Below the pieces are notes generated by a model. That model did not search any database. It saw nothing but the letters and a program-made list of their open reading frames with translations, and was not told where the DNA came from. 64,000 bases of DNA from Scatophagus argus (lineage: Eukaryota; Chordata; Actinopteri; Scatophagidae), in assembly GCF_020382885.2 (NCBI RefSeq), contig NC_058498.1:12188501-12252500 (forward strand), read 5' to 3'. This document shows positions 1 to 19,471 of the stretch, one piece after another (position 1 is the stretch's first letter; each line of letters begins with the position of its first letter). Made by a program: the position numbers and the translations under genes.

Positions 1-1180
1 GCGAGGGCACCCGTTTGTTTCCATTCGACGTTGAATTTGTTTTGTTTTGACGGTTTTGATTGTTGAGTTTTCTTTGCATTTGTTGTGTTCTGTTGCATCA
101 TCAGATGTTTTCATTTTAACTAGCAGGAAATGTGTTGCGCTGGGAGCAAATTATCATTTTAATCCAAAAGGCTTTGATTTTGCGACACCTGTGGTTACCA
201 TGGTAACTGCTGATGCGGTTTAATACTACACATCTGATAATTCCTGGAGCAGCAAACGGCAGCTACTTATTTAGAAATACAACAGAACAAGGACAATATA
301 AAGGAAGGAAACACACGCTCGTGCCACGCCGAACGCCCGTGGCACAGTTAGCGTAGTGGTGACCATCAGACACTGACGAAGAAGTGCTAGAAATGACTGT
401 TGCTTTGTGTATTGGTTTATTTTTTTAACTATCATGGTTGCACTATCCTGTTTTCTGCTGCTTGCTGCTTGCTACAGTTGAAAACCACCTCGGGTTTCCC
501 CTGTTGAAAACTTTTAATGTGAGGCAGTGGAGGTAGGAAATGTTGAGTTTGAGCAGTAATTTGTGCTTTTGAAGAGTAATTATTGAGCCTGTTACTGATG
601 AGACAGAACTACAGTGAATTTCTTGCATGCATCACGGCAACAGCAATTTGAATCGAGTTCGTGATTGTGAATGGTGGACGGACCCCTCCACCAACAATCA
701 AAACTATATAGGGATGTTATTACTGAAAGTGAAGAGTTGAATGGAATAAAACTGGAACTAATAATGGGGCTGCTGTTAGTTTGGTTTAAATAAAGTCAAA
801 CTAGAGACGTGTTGTAATCAAACATGCGATAATATAATTTATCCCAAAACAACACAAAATTCCTACATGCTGCAGTATTTTTTGTGTGTGTGTGTTTCTT
901 TCACTTGCTTTCTTGATTGTATGATGTGTTTTTATAATTTTGCTGAGGCTTCACCAACACATTACTGTGACTTTCCAATATGTGGGCTGTGGGATGCAAG
1001 ATACACACTCTGCTGCTGTCATTTTCACACCTGTGTTTCCCTTGCTTTTCTTCTCTTACGTTACAGTAGCAGGTGTCTATCTTGTAATGTGTTTATCCCT
1101 GGTAGCGTGCGAGTTCTTGCACCCTATCCAGCAGCAGCCCCCGTATCTGTCACAGTAACTGGTGTGTTATGGCCTCGCAG
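1..1180. other. mfn1 intron (left edge of window)
   Basis: This stretch holds no exon that I can find. The preceding mitofusin exon, which should encode the end of the helical region before the ECISQSAV motif, is not present, so the window opens inside an intron. The one clear motif is a perfect 14-base palindrome at 194-207 (gttaccatggtaac), an RFX X-box-type sequence. ORFs in the stretch have no recognisable protein similarity. Confidence 0.7.
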
Positions 1181-4100
1181 GAGTGTATCTCGCAGTCAGC
1201 AGTGAAAACAAAGTTTGAGCAGCACACTATCAGGGCCAAGCAGATCACAGAAAAAGTCAAGAGCATCATGGACGCCATCAACATCGAGGCGGCGGAAAAG
1301 AGGTGAGAATCTCGCTCCATCTATTTCCCTTTTTTCTCCTCCTGCTCTGTTAGTTGGAGTATGTTAATAGAGATAAAAGTCTGATATTGTCAGAGTGATG
1401 TTGTCTCCTTTTGCCAGTGCCATGAAGGGCTAATAGAGGTAATCTGTTAGAACTTTTCCATTGGCACTCTTGCCGCATTGATTTGCATTTCCATTACCAA
1501 CTTAAACCCACAAATTGTGCAAATTGCGCCCAAGACAGACCATTTCTGGAGTTGTGTCAAAGCATGCGCCCAAATGGTACCTTCCTCTTCCTGAAACAAT
1601 GTGTCAGCCCTTCTGCATTTTTCAAGCAACAAGTGGTAGCTGTCAAGCTTTTAACAGCCTGAACATTCATGATGATAAGTAGTTGCTTACCTACAGCCTT
1701 TGCACAGTTACACGCATTAGTAAACCGCACTACAGAGGGCGCTGCTTCTAAATGCCCTCAGTTAGACACACCTTCAAGCAGGTATCCCTGTTGTAATGGA
1801 GATGCATTTTTATAGAAAAGGGGTTTATGAAACTTTTGAGGAGATTTTTTTTCTGCCCTTTACTGTGTTTCACTTTGTGTGTGTTTGCATGATTCTTTCT
1901 TGGTGAGAAAACATTTAGCTGCCAGTTTGCGCTTGTGACTTTATTTCCTGTTGGTGGGGTGGGACTTCAGAGTTGCAGCACTGGAGGACAGAGAGTATCA
2001 GATTGACCGGCTGGAGTTTGTCAAGAATCAGCTCAATTTGCTGATTGACGATATCAAGAAGAAGATCAAGGCCATCAGTGAGGACGTGGCGTCCAAGGTA
2101 ATGTTTTCATCACTGATGAATTTCATTACATTGATTATTTTCTTGGTTTTATTGCAGTATTTTAGAACCCCATGCGGACATCTTCACATAACCCGAAATC
2201 CTTAGATAGTCATTTAATCATCGGAGAAGACCATAAAAACCCCCATGTAAATACCTCTGGTACTGGTAGACAGAAAACAAGACATGCACTAAGTACAACA
2301 TAAGTAGTCTCACAGTAGTTGTGTTTCATCAGAAAGCTAAAATATGCTATTTGATGTGACACATGAGTAGCTGACTGATAAGTTATGTTTCCTACAGGTA
2401 TCCAGCGCTATGGAAGAAGAGATCTGCCGCCTCCACGTAATCATCGACGAGTTCCATGCCGACTTCCACCCCTCTCCACATGTCCTAAAGATCTACAAGT
2501 CTGTAAGTTGAAGCACAGCTGAAATTGTTTTGTGATCACAGCTTTCCTAGGCAACGGTCTGATGCGATTACAAAACAGCGGTGCCAGCTGACAGCTCTTA
2601 AACTAGATGTCAGAGTGACATATCTGGTCTCTGTTTTTATTGACTGCTTTCCGTGTGACTCTCCTCTGACCGCTGTTGCCGTTGGCAGGAGCTGCTGGCT
2701 CATGTGGAGGAGGGGATGGGCAAGAACCTGGCCTACCGCTGCTCCAGCGCTGTCAACGCTTCTGTCCAGTCCTCTCAGAGATACATGATGGGTACTTAAA
2801 CTGCAGACATTACTGTGCAAATAATGAGATGACCTTTATGGTACTGATTTGCCAGGAACAAACCGATAAGATGGATACTTAATATTGGTATTAGTATCAG
2901 GTACACTTCAGTACTTTTGAATATGCACCCAGTTATTTACCTCATCATAATCAAAGTGAATTTAAATGACATAGTGAGGGATTAGAGCTTCCTCTTAATA
3001 AAGAACAAATACCTCAGTCAGATTCTCATTTAGACAATGTTGCTAAACTTAGTCAACTCCTGCTGGGCACTTGGGCTATGGTCTGCAACACCCTGAGCTC
3101 TGCTATATTTACCCTCCTCGCTGAATGCCATCATCCCATGCCCCATTATGCTACAAGTGCGTCACTGTGTCATCCACGCGGGCAAGCTGTCCTCGGTGAC
3201 AGTGACGTTGGAAAGGTGTTAATGTGCCCTATGATGAAAAGGACTCAGGTGCTGATGTTATGAAAATGTGGTCTGATTTCCTTTTATTTTTTTCCTCCCC
3301 TAAGGAGAGAAAACAAAAAACGGGGAAATTCACATCAAATTTGGCCTTTTGTAACAATGTGGGGGTATTGTTTGCTTCTGTCATCTTGTTATTTTATGCC
3401 CTCTAGTGACAAAAAAGAATATTTGCCATTTAACAAAAAAAAGTCCAAGTGCTCATTTTGAATAACAGTCTCTTAAAGGGTTAGACATATTTTCCTTTCT
3501 GCATCAGTGCATGTTTACAGTACAAATGTACCTACAAACCATCCCATGACTGCTGTTGAATTCCATCTGTCTCACTGTAAGTCTCACACTCTTATGTTTT
3601 ATCTCTTCCCAGAGAGTATGCTCCCCCTGCTCCCCTCTTCGGTCCAGAGTCAAGTCCACATGCTGGTTCCCAGCAGGAAGTTTGACCTGAGTTACGACCT
3701 AAACTGCGCCACACTTTGCAGTGACTTCCAGGAGAACATTGAGTTTCAGTTTTCATTGGGCTGGACAGCGTTAGTCCACCGCTTTCTGGGATCCGTCAAC
3801 GCACAAAGAGCTCTCAAACTGGTGGACCAGAACTTGCAGGTACAGACTGGAAAGATGGCCAACTTCTTTGATTCACATTGTGGTATTTAATGGCAATAAA
3901 AGTAATAATAGATGCAATATAAACGTATAAAATGAAAAAGGATTTTAAAACCTCTGCTGTTGTTACTCAGGCCTCTCGACCGGCGCTGCCCCTGGCACCC
4001 ACGCCCTCTTCAGGACCCTCCTCCATGGTAGCTCCACCCAACAAGGAGATGGCCCTGATGACCCAGGAGGACCTGATGGTAGCCATGGCAACCAATGTGG

Positions 4101-5760
4101 CATCCCTCACTTCCCGCACCTCAATGAGTATTGTCGTCGTTGGAGGAGTGGTATGTCGTTCTCCAACATGTTTCTGTATCCAGGATGAACGTGCATCCTG
4201 GATTTCTTTTTGTTGTTGAATATGTTTTCCTTCTAAGGCCAGTTTAACTGTGAGGGTGCTAAATCAGCTTCTGTTTGATTGAATTCTTTCTAAGGTGTAT
4301 AAAGCAGTTGGCTGGAGGTTGATTGCCCTGTCAGCCTCACTGTACGGGTTGCTGTACCTGTACGAGAGACTCACCTGGACCACGAAGGCAAAGGAGCGAA
4401 GTCTGAAGCGGCAGTTTGTGGACTACGCCACAGAGAAGCTGCAGCTCATCGTCAGCTTCACCAGTGCAAACTGTAGCCACCAGGTCCAGCAGTAAGTCCT
4501 GACACAGTATTGTTTCTGTCTTCTGATAGTAGAACAAAGTAGTGTGTGTGTGTGAAGTGTGTTTTGAACTGTATTTTCACAAATACTCCATATAGTATGT
4601 GACAGTTACAAAGTAACAAGTTTGCTGGCTGAAGAAGAAGTTAAACTCGTAATCCAGGCTAAAAGCAACACATCACTTTCTGAGTGTGGAAATTAATAAG
4701 GCCACCACTGCCCCATCATAGGAGCACTGACAGTAACTACATGTGTGTGTGCCACTAAATTAACGTGATGCTTACAGGTATTCTTATGGGGTGTGTGTTT
4801 TACAGCTTTATTGTTTGATTAACTGTGGGTGGTGTGCAGCACAATCAATCTGACAATGTTTGTGCTGACATTAAAATGCTCATTTCTCTGCACCCTTCCT
4901 TCTTTCCTGTGGGTGGTATTTAACCTACTGACAAAGCCAGACTCCCCATAATGTTCCTAATTTACACAAACACACACACACCCACACAGCCCTGTCCTGC
5001 CCCACCCTCCTCCGTGCCCCACCCAGCCTTCCCCTCTGTAGCAGGGCTAAATAAATAAGCACTGAGACGCTGTGCCCTCTGTGTTGCCAGGGAGATGGCT
5101 ACGACCTTTGCTCGGCTCTGTCAGCAGGTGGACCAGACGCAGAAGGAGCTGGAGGCTGAAATCCGCCGACTGACAGCCAAGATTGATCAGCTGGAGACGG
5201 TCCAGAGCCGCTCCAAGAGCCTGCGGTCAGTCCTCCAACGGTCTTCTCTTACTGGGACTGTTATGAAAAGTGGAGATGTAGGGGAGGGAGTAGATAGTAG
5301 AATGGTTTGGGAATTTGGGGAAAATGAATATCCTGGATGATATGAATGATACTGCAAAGCAAAACCAGCTTCCTCTCAGAGCATCGATTGGGCCAGAATG
5401 TAGTGCAGTGCTGAACCCCTGTATGCAGCCTTTATGTTTCTATTTCCTGTTCCTGAAAGGTTCGGAAACTGCTCATATTGGACACGTGTGGCCCAAAAAA
5501 AATCATCTGTTTGGTCATGTTATACAAACAACTGCACCAGACAGACAGAGATTAGATGTCACTTCACAAGTTACAGAACTGGAAATAAATTAAGTTACAA
5601 GAAGTGTTACTTGACAAGTGGTTTAGTTGATCCAGATCATGGTCCAGATCATGATGTGTGTGTTTGTGTGTGTGTGTGTTTCCTCTGCAGACATAAAGCG
5701 ACAGAGTTGGAGAAGCAGTTGGAGGCGTTCACAGACCAGTACCTGCAGCCTCAGCAGTGA
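1181..5760 (+). CDS. mfn1: Mitofusin 1, C-terminal half (partial, 9 exons)
   Basis: Outer-membrane dynamin-like GTPase that fuses mitochondria; only the last 421 residues are here, and the GTPase domain lies left of the window. Exons read 1181-1302, 1971-2097, 2398-2502, 2689-2791, 3613-3839, 3971-4150, 4295-4491, 5091-5225 and 5691-5760 (stop TGA), all GT-AG and in frame. They encode the helical bundle from [14 protein letters not shown], a proline-rich linker, two closely spaced membrane passes (SIVVVGGVV and [19 protein letters not shown]), then heptad repeat HR2 ([19 protein letters not shown]) and the end [16 protein letters not shown] and [12 protein letters not shown] favour MFN1 over MFN2. 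The fish paralogue (mfn1a or mfn1b) cannot be decided. The gene converges on gnb4, its neighbour in human too. The last intron ends in a TG repeat just before the acceptor. Confidence 0.95.
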
Positions 5761-6490
5761 GCTGCTTTTCCCCACAGTTTGGTTCTTGTTGAACCAGTCA
5801 TTCCTCAGCCAGGCACCGCCTCACTACTACTACCACCATCGCAGTTTCTGTGTGGACGGTAAAGCTGAAAAGATCAATTGAATTAGTCTGCCAGCTGAAT
5901 AGAAATGTATTTTGATAATCTACGAAATGTTAGTCATACATCAGGCAAGAGTTAACAAACTCCTGAAGCCTCTCAAAGGGGAAATTTTGAAAATTTTTGA
6001 AAATTGTATGTTTTTGTTTGGATTTTTTTCCACATCAAAAAGTCATTTTGAAGACTTAACGACTGCTTGTATTTTTTTTAAAACATTTTGCTTACTGATT
6101 GATTACTTAAAAAAAAATAAAAAAGATTAATTTATATAGAAAAAAATCTTTAGTCTCACTCCTTGTGGACAAAGGAGCATGAAGGCCCGGACATGTCAGT
6201 ATTTCCCCTCCACCTCTTCAGCCATTCAGCCACGCGAGAAACAGCAACGAAACTATAAAACAAAAAAGTGCACTCACGATGTGCAAAGACACTCCACAAG
6301 GTGGCGATATGATCTCTGTCGGCGTGAAGGCTACCGGTCGGGTGCTAAGTTTCAACACCACATTACTTGACGCTAACTGTGAATATGCCTTTTTTGGATG
6401 AACTTTTGTGGAGCAAATGAAGTTTTGTGTGTCTGTACATGTATCTGTCCAGACAGATGATCTACTGTATGTTAGCAACAAAAAATAAAT
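5761..6490 (+). other. mfn1 3' UTR (inferred)
   Basis: A/T-rich sequence follows the mfn1 stop codon, with AATAAA signals at 6117-6122 and 6484-6489. The transcript probably ends shortly after one of them. A CTCF-like motif lies at 6294-6306. The limits are inferred from the signals only. Confidence 0.5.
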
Positions 6491-7599
6491 ATATTTAGTG
6501 TTGAAAGAAAACAGGTTAGTTTTTTTCTGAATTATAAGGACCTAGTTAGTGCACTGAGAGAAATCATTTGAGTAGAAAGGGAATGCATGTCTGCAACATA
6601 CTCAACGTTCATGTTCTATTTTCTAAGAATTCAAACTGTATAACTCAAAGGCTTTGAAAATCCTCGTATATTTTATAATATACTGTTTTATTTATACCCA
6701 CAAGACTTGTCACAAAAATTGTCATCTTTTTCCTGTGTTGAAATACCTCCAGATTTGCCCGATTGTATTAAATCTGCTACAATCTAAAACAGACTTGCGC
6801 ATTTATTTGAAAGACACTGAGTGTAAATGTGACTTTTTTCCACATTTCTAAAGACTTTAAAATGCTGCTTCAGGTAATTGAATAATAATGTGGGGCATCC
6901 AAAATAGTTTATAAGTTAAAGTCTCTCTTTATGACTTGCATAATAACCCAGAATGTGGTTTAGTCTCATCACAGAAATATGTCTTTTGATCATTAAAGTG
7001 ACCTCATGTAAAAGCGTGTAAATCTTTAGCTCTCCACCTCATCATCAGTGATGAGCTGTTTGGGTTTTTGTCTTTTTTCAGGTCATGTATCTGCCTGAAT
7101 GTTCCACCTGTGGGAAAGGAAAGTAGGCCTTCTAATAGAACAAATGAACAAAATAAATACTGCTACAGCTCTAACATTAAACATCTAATTTATTTTGATT
7201 GTTTTTCAAATTGATCAAATGGAGCATCAGTAGATAATACTAATAAATCAACTTTTGATTTAAAAACAAACAAATGTTTGGTTTTCTTTTTTCTTTCTAC
7301 ACATCGGTCAAAAAATCTTTGCTGTCAAAACTCTGAGACAAATAACCGCAAACATAGTATTTTGTCCAGAACAGTAACAATTTATTTATTTTTTTTTACT
7401 CTTTAAATATTAAGAGCCAACAGGAGAACTTACACCATAACCAGTTTTGTCTTATTTGGTGCCAGTGAGTCCATTTTCTCATCAAATGGGTGATTTTGAA
7501 TGTCTTCCACAGTTATTAAATGAACTTGAAAAAGAGCTTGAGTCCTTTACACACTTATATGTAGTATAAGGAAATCAGCCGGGATGTGTATTCTTGGTT
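6491..7599. other. Intergenic, between converging mfn1 and gnb4 3' ends
   Basis: A/T-rich DNA without a supported gene. It contains further AATAAA words on the + strand (near 7156 and 7243) and on the - strand (near 7190 and 7380), so either 3' UTR may extend into it. I see no coding potential. Confidence 0.5.
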
Positions 7600-7607
7600 A
7601 GAAGCTT

Positions 7608-7613
7608 TTTATT
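7608..7613 (-). terminator. Candidate gnb4 polyadenylation signal
   Basis: AATAAA on the - strand, followed on that strand by A/T-rich sequence. It is a candidate only; other AATAAA words occur further downstream near 7380 and 7190. Confidence 0.35.
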
Positions 7614-9096
7614 GGTTACAATAACTCATGGCAACATATCAGTATCACCAAGCCACTGTACAAATACAAAAAAAGGTCTGGTGTGAAAAAGACTATAAAA
7701 ATTATTCCATAACAAGTGATTATAATTTCACACAATAGCACTGTAAGAGAATTATCATGGCACCAAGTCCCTGGTCTTTACTGGCTTAAAACATAATAAA
7801 TAAAACTGAAATGAAACATACGGTCAGAACAGTAGGTTGTAGAGTCACAGGGCAGTGCATTGATTTTGTGATGGTGCTGTGGTGGTGGTGGTGATCATGC
7901 AACATAATCAATTCAAGTCGTGGGGTGTCATTTAAATTTTTATACTCCATGTTGAATGTTTATCACAAACTTAAAACAGCTCCTCATATTCTGATATTGA
8001 ATTGGACAGTCGTGCAAATGCGATCCTGAAGATACTGCCTGAACTGGTGCAGATGAGGAAATTCTTGCATCTGCTCCTTGAAGTTAGTAGCTGTTACTTG
8101 TGGTGACAGTGGCAACTTAGATTGACTGTCAAAATGGCGCCAAACAAAGCACTCCAATTATTCAAAAACTGAGTATCTACGACTGTGAGTTTGGTACTGG
8201 AAAATTCATAAAATGTTGACTTCTTTTTTTCTTTTTCTTTTTGTAACCGCTGATTCAATCAGTCATGTAGTTGAGAGAATAAACTGGAGGAGACTTCAGG
8301 TAAACACAACAATAATGTGAAATTAAATGAAGTCAAGCACCTTTTTGGATTAGTGAGTCTATAGCACTACTTAGATGAGTGAACTGCACAGGCACGTAGA
8401 AGTGTTACTACTCCAGGTTCCAGCAGCTAATACTGCTGAATTACAGCGAGGAAATGGTTGCCTGCTGAATATCACTGTCGGTAATACACACAGTCCCCTT
8501 TTCAGCTGTTAAGGGCTTTGGTGTTTTTTTTAGTTTTTTAATTTAAGCTCACAACTGAATGAAAGAACAGGGTGGGTTTATTGGAACAATTAGACACTGT
8601 GGGAAAGTAAAAATACCTTTTATGTTAGCTTAGAAGGCTACCACTAGCTTCCAGCTATTTTAGCTTAGCTCATAGATGGGTAATGGGAGGAAAAGGCTAC
8701 CTTGGCTCTATCAAATGGTAACAATGTCCACCTATCTTCATCCAAAACATCAAACTAAAAAGTTTAATATATTTTGTACGGGGTACACTTGAATGTCTAA
8801 AGTCTACTGACTGAAAAACAAAATTAAGCCTAATAAGCACTGTCAACTTAAAAACACTTTGGGATACAAAAGTCCGTCTTCAGATATAAGCAAACACCTG
8901 TTTGGGTATGAAATCAGATACAGATGTGACTGGATGGAATTGGAGAAGGCTGGCAGTGGCACTTGAGTAAAGTGAGCAAACTTTTTTTTGTCACATTGAC
9001 TAGTTTTCAGTTCACAGCTCAGGGTCTGCGGATAACATTGGCACAAATGAGGAAGTAACACTTATCTATATGTTATCCACATACATAAGCAAATCA

Positions 9097-9115
9097 CCCT
9101 CCCTCCCTCCCTCCC
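9097..9115 (-). other. G-quadruplex motif in gnb4 3' UTR
   Basis: The + strand has five CCC runs separated by single T, so the gnb4 sense strand reads five GGG tracts with one-base A loops. This meets the standard pattern for a very stable parallel G-quadruplex, in RNA if the UTR runs through it. Further G-rich sequence follows on the sense strand. Confidence 0.6.
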
Positions 9116-11864
9116 ATTCCCTTCCCCTACCATTCCCATCCCTCCCCCCTACACACACGCCTCAACACTGATATGCAACACATATCGCATCCTACACACC
9201 CCAAAGTTATTCTCAGGCTAAAAACGATAACTGTTAATTTTAACATTCTCTCAAAAAATGGATTCATTAATGCAAATTCAGGTAGAAGCAGCTAAAACAT
9301 TAAGAGAGTAAAGGTCACGAGAATCACGGTATGCCAAAGACGGGTTTCATCGATAGCTGATTGAACCTAAATAAATACTACAAACTGTACGGTAGTAGTA
9401 GAAAGTAGAATTGTATAAAAAGTGATGTAAAAGACTTGCTTTCAGAAGCAGTGTGGAGCTGCATGTGGTCGTGGTGTTTTTTTTCCCGTAAGCATGCTTT
9501 TTTCTTTTTTTTTAGTGTTCACTAGTATCAGAATGTGCTTCTATACGAAAAAAGAAAAAAATAATTATCAATCTTTCTTACTGATCGGTGTTTAAAAAGG
9601 AATAGCAAGAGGAAAACGTTACTGTAGTTGATGCTAGCATTAGCTTCTATCATGAATGGTATCGTAAGGCAGAATGGAATCACAATAGTGCCACATCTCA
9701 CAGGAGCACAAACCCTCCTTTATCCAGCCCATGTGGGTCAAATATATATCTATATATATTTAGAGATAGGCACCTGAGACAGCTGATGGATAGGTCCAAC
9801 TCACATACATTGTGTGTATTTGTTTTATGTTTTTTTTTTTTCTTAAATTAAGCCTTAAGAGGAACCAAGATAATTGAAGATGCATAACTAGAAAGTACTC
9901 AAAATCAGAGATACGACTTCTAGGGCTAAATAAGTCACATGTGCTTGATGGTTTAAGTTTGTACTACAGCTTGTGAGTGCGTTTCTAGTTCTCTACTGAG
10001 TGTACTTTCTTCTCTAGCATTATTTAACAGTTCATAACATGTTTTTGGTGAAGAAAAAAAAATCTTTGAAAGTGTTAAACCCTTAAAAAAAAAAAAAAAA
10101 AATCATTTTTTTCTTTCCTTCTTTTTTTTTTTTTTTTTTAAACAGGCTTGCAGTGGCACTGGTGTGATTTTTGAGTGGACGACATGATTTCAGTTCAATG
10201 CGAACACTCAGTTCACAACGTGCTGATGATGGAAAGGACTTGTTGATCCTTCTTTTCACAAAAAAAAGAGATAAAAATGACATGGCAAGCTCTGACAGAC
10301 ATTTCTGTCTCTCTTCATCTCTTCTCTAGTCCTCAGAGGCCACTGACACAGTCACTGCTGTCCCTTATGGTCCTTTAATATCCTCACATAGCGCATGATC
10401 ACTCTACCATTTGTCCATGCAGGCCTCGGCACCGTTACGGGCTCATCGGTCGTAAACGGCTTCTGCTCGCAGAGAATGTGTCTTTCTTTGCAATGCCCTT
10501 CTCTCCATCAGCCTCATTTTGTATGGGCAACTGAAGATGCTCGTCTCGACTTTAAGGAAAAGTGTAGATTCTCTGGGCCTTGAGAATATTATGATGCAAA
10601 GCCTCTGTTTAGGACCTTTATTGGGTTATTGATCGTATTACACATCTGTTGATATGCATGGAATGGATGTGGTCTTCAGATACTCAGCAGGCGATGATTT
10701 GAAACCACAATCCATGTGACTAGAGGCAAAGGCAGCGCCTCCAGTAAAGTCTGTTTCTTTTTTATTATCCTAGCCTAAAATTCACTGGTTTCTACTTTGG
10801 AGCTAAAGCTGAATCCAGACAAAAAAAAAAAGACTTAAAAACACTGCATGTTGGTTCTGAAGCGCTCTCTCTAATAACTACCTTGGCAGTGCGACAGTTT
10901 CTTTCAAAAATAAAAAGACTGTGGTGAGGAATGCCAGGGGTCACGCTGTTAAAAATAAAAAGGAAAATACCATCATAGCCATCATTCACATGAACACAAT
11001 GTGTGCAGATACAAGATGCATGAAATATTCCCACTGCATGTAACCATGATACACACACAAACACATACACATGGGAAAAGTGAATTTAACTGGGCCAAAT
11101 TATAATGTTGAAAACTGTTTTATATCCTCTTTTGCTGCTGGATGAGTGGGTCTGACTAAATCAGTACGTTTTCAGATAAAGTCATGTCGCATTGCTGTGT
11201 CTTAACTGTCTCACACTAAATCTGGTACCCACACAGGATATAATAAGTGTTTCTGGCATTATGTTGTGTAGTAATGTGAATATGTACATTTCAAATGAAA
11301 CCTAAAACCCCCAAAATCATTAAAAAAAAAATGCAAGGGTGGGAAATGAACTACAAAAATATATACATACACATTATATATGCATATATGATGCATATAT
11401 ACACACATAATGCTATACATATATATATACTGTCTTTATATATACATTTACATATTACACAATAATGCTCATGTTGCTTGTTGTTAGTCATGTAACAGAC
11501 ACTGTTTATCACCTTCAAAAGAATTGGTATAATTGGGCGAAATCTTTTATGTTTTCATAGCTCATCTCTTTTTTTTTTTTATTCTTTTGGATGAACAACT
11601 CTACCGGAAGGTTCTTATTTCTGTTTCTGTGAAATAGCTGGGTGAAGAAAAAAAAAAAACTTGGAAAAGTAGAAAGAGTTAGTACTTTCCCACAGGTGGC
11701 AGATCGCCAGCGGAGAGGAGAACTGGGGATGATGTGAGAGGATTTTGCCTGACATAGTGCGCACCCCGCAGGTCCAGCCCAGCAGATGAGTTGGGATATG
11801 CAGGGTGGGGTTGCGGGGAGGAAGTTGGCGGGCAGTGATTGAGTACAAGAGGGAAGTGGTTTGT

Positions 11865-19313
<7,449 letters not shown>

Positions 19314-19471
19314 TGTCCCGCTGTGATGTGTTCAGGCCACACTCCGCTCCAAATACTGACTGAGCTGGGAAAACACACGTGCCTGCACACGCACGCGCTC
19401 ACGCACTCACACACACGCCCGCACACACACACACACACACTCTCACAACCACACACTCACACAGCTGACAC
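19314..19471 (-). other. gnb4 5' UTR part of start exon
   Basis: A good acceptor (pyrimidine-rich tract then ttttgcag) precedes 19471 on the - strand, and no in-frame ATG lies between it and the MSELEQ start. The exon therefore probably carries about 158 bases of 5' UTR, most of it a CA/TG repeat. The first noncoding exon lies further right. Confidence 0.6.
19384..19466. repeat. CA-type microsatellite
   Basis: CA-rich simple repeat with CG and CT interruptions, overlapping the probable gnb4 5' UTR exon. Histidine/threonine-rich ORFs here are artefacts of the repeat. Confidence 0.8.

Larger units (their letters stand above)
7600..11864 (-). other. gnb4 long 3' UTR (inferred)
   Basis: About 4.2 kb downstream of the gnb4 stop codon contains no coding sequence. 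On the sense (-) strand an AATAAA signal lies at 7608-7613, a plausible transcript end. Within it are a five-tract G-run (9097-9115), poly-T/poly-A runs near 10080-10140, and a TA-rich cluster at 11355-11450 with three Pumilio-type TGTATATA words. A long GNB4 3' UTR is also typical in mammals. The limits are inference, and RNA data would fix the end. Confidence 0.5.
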
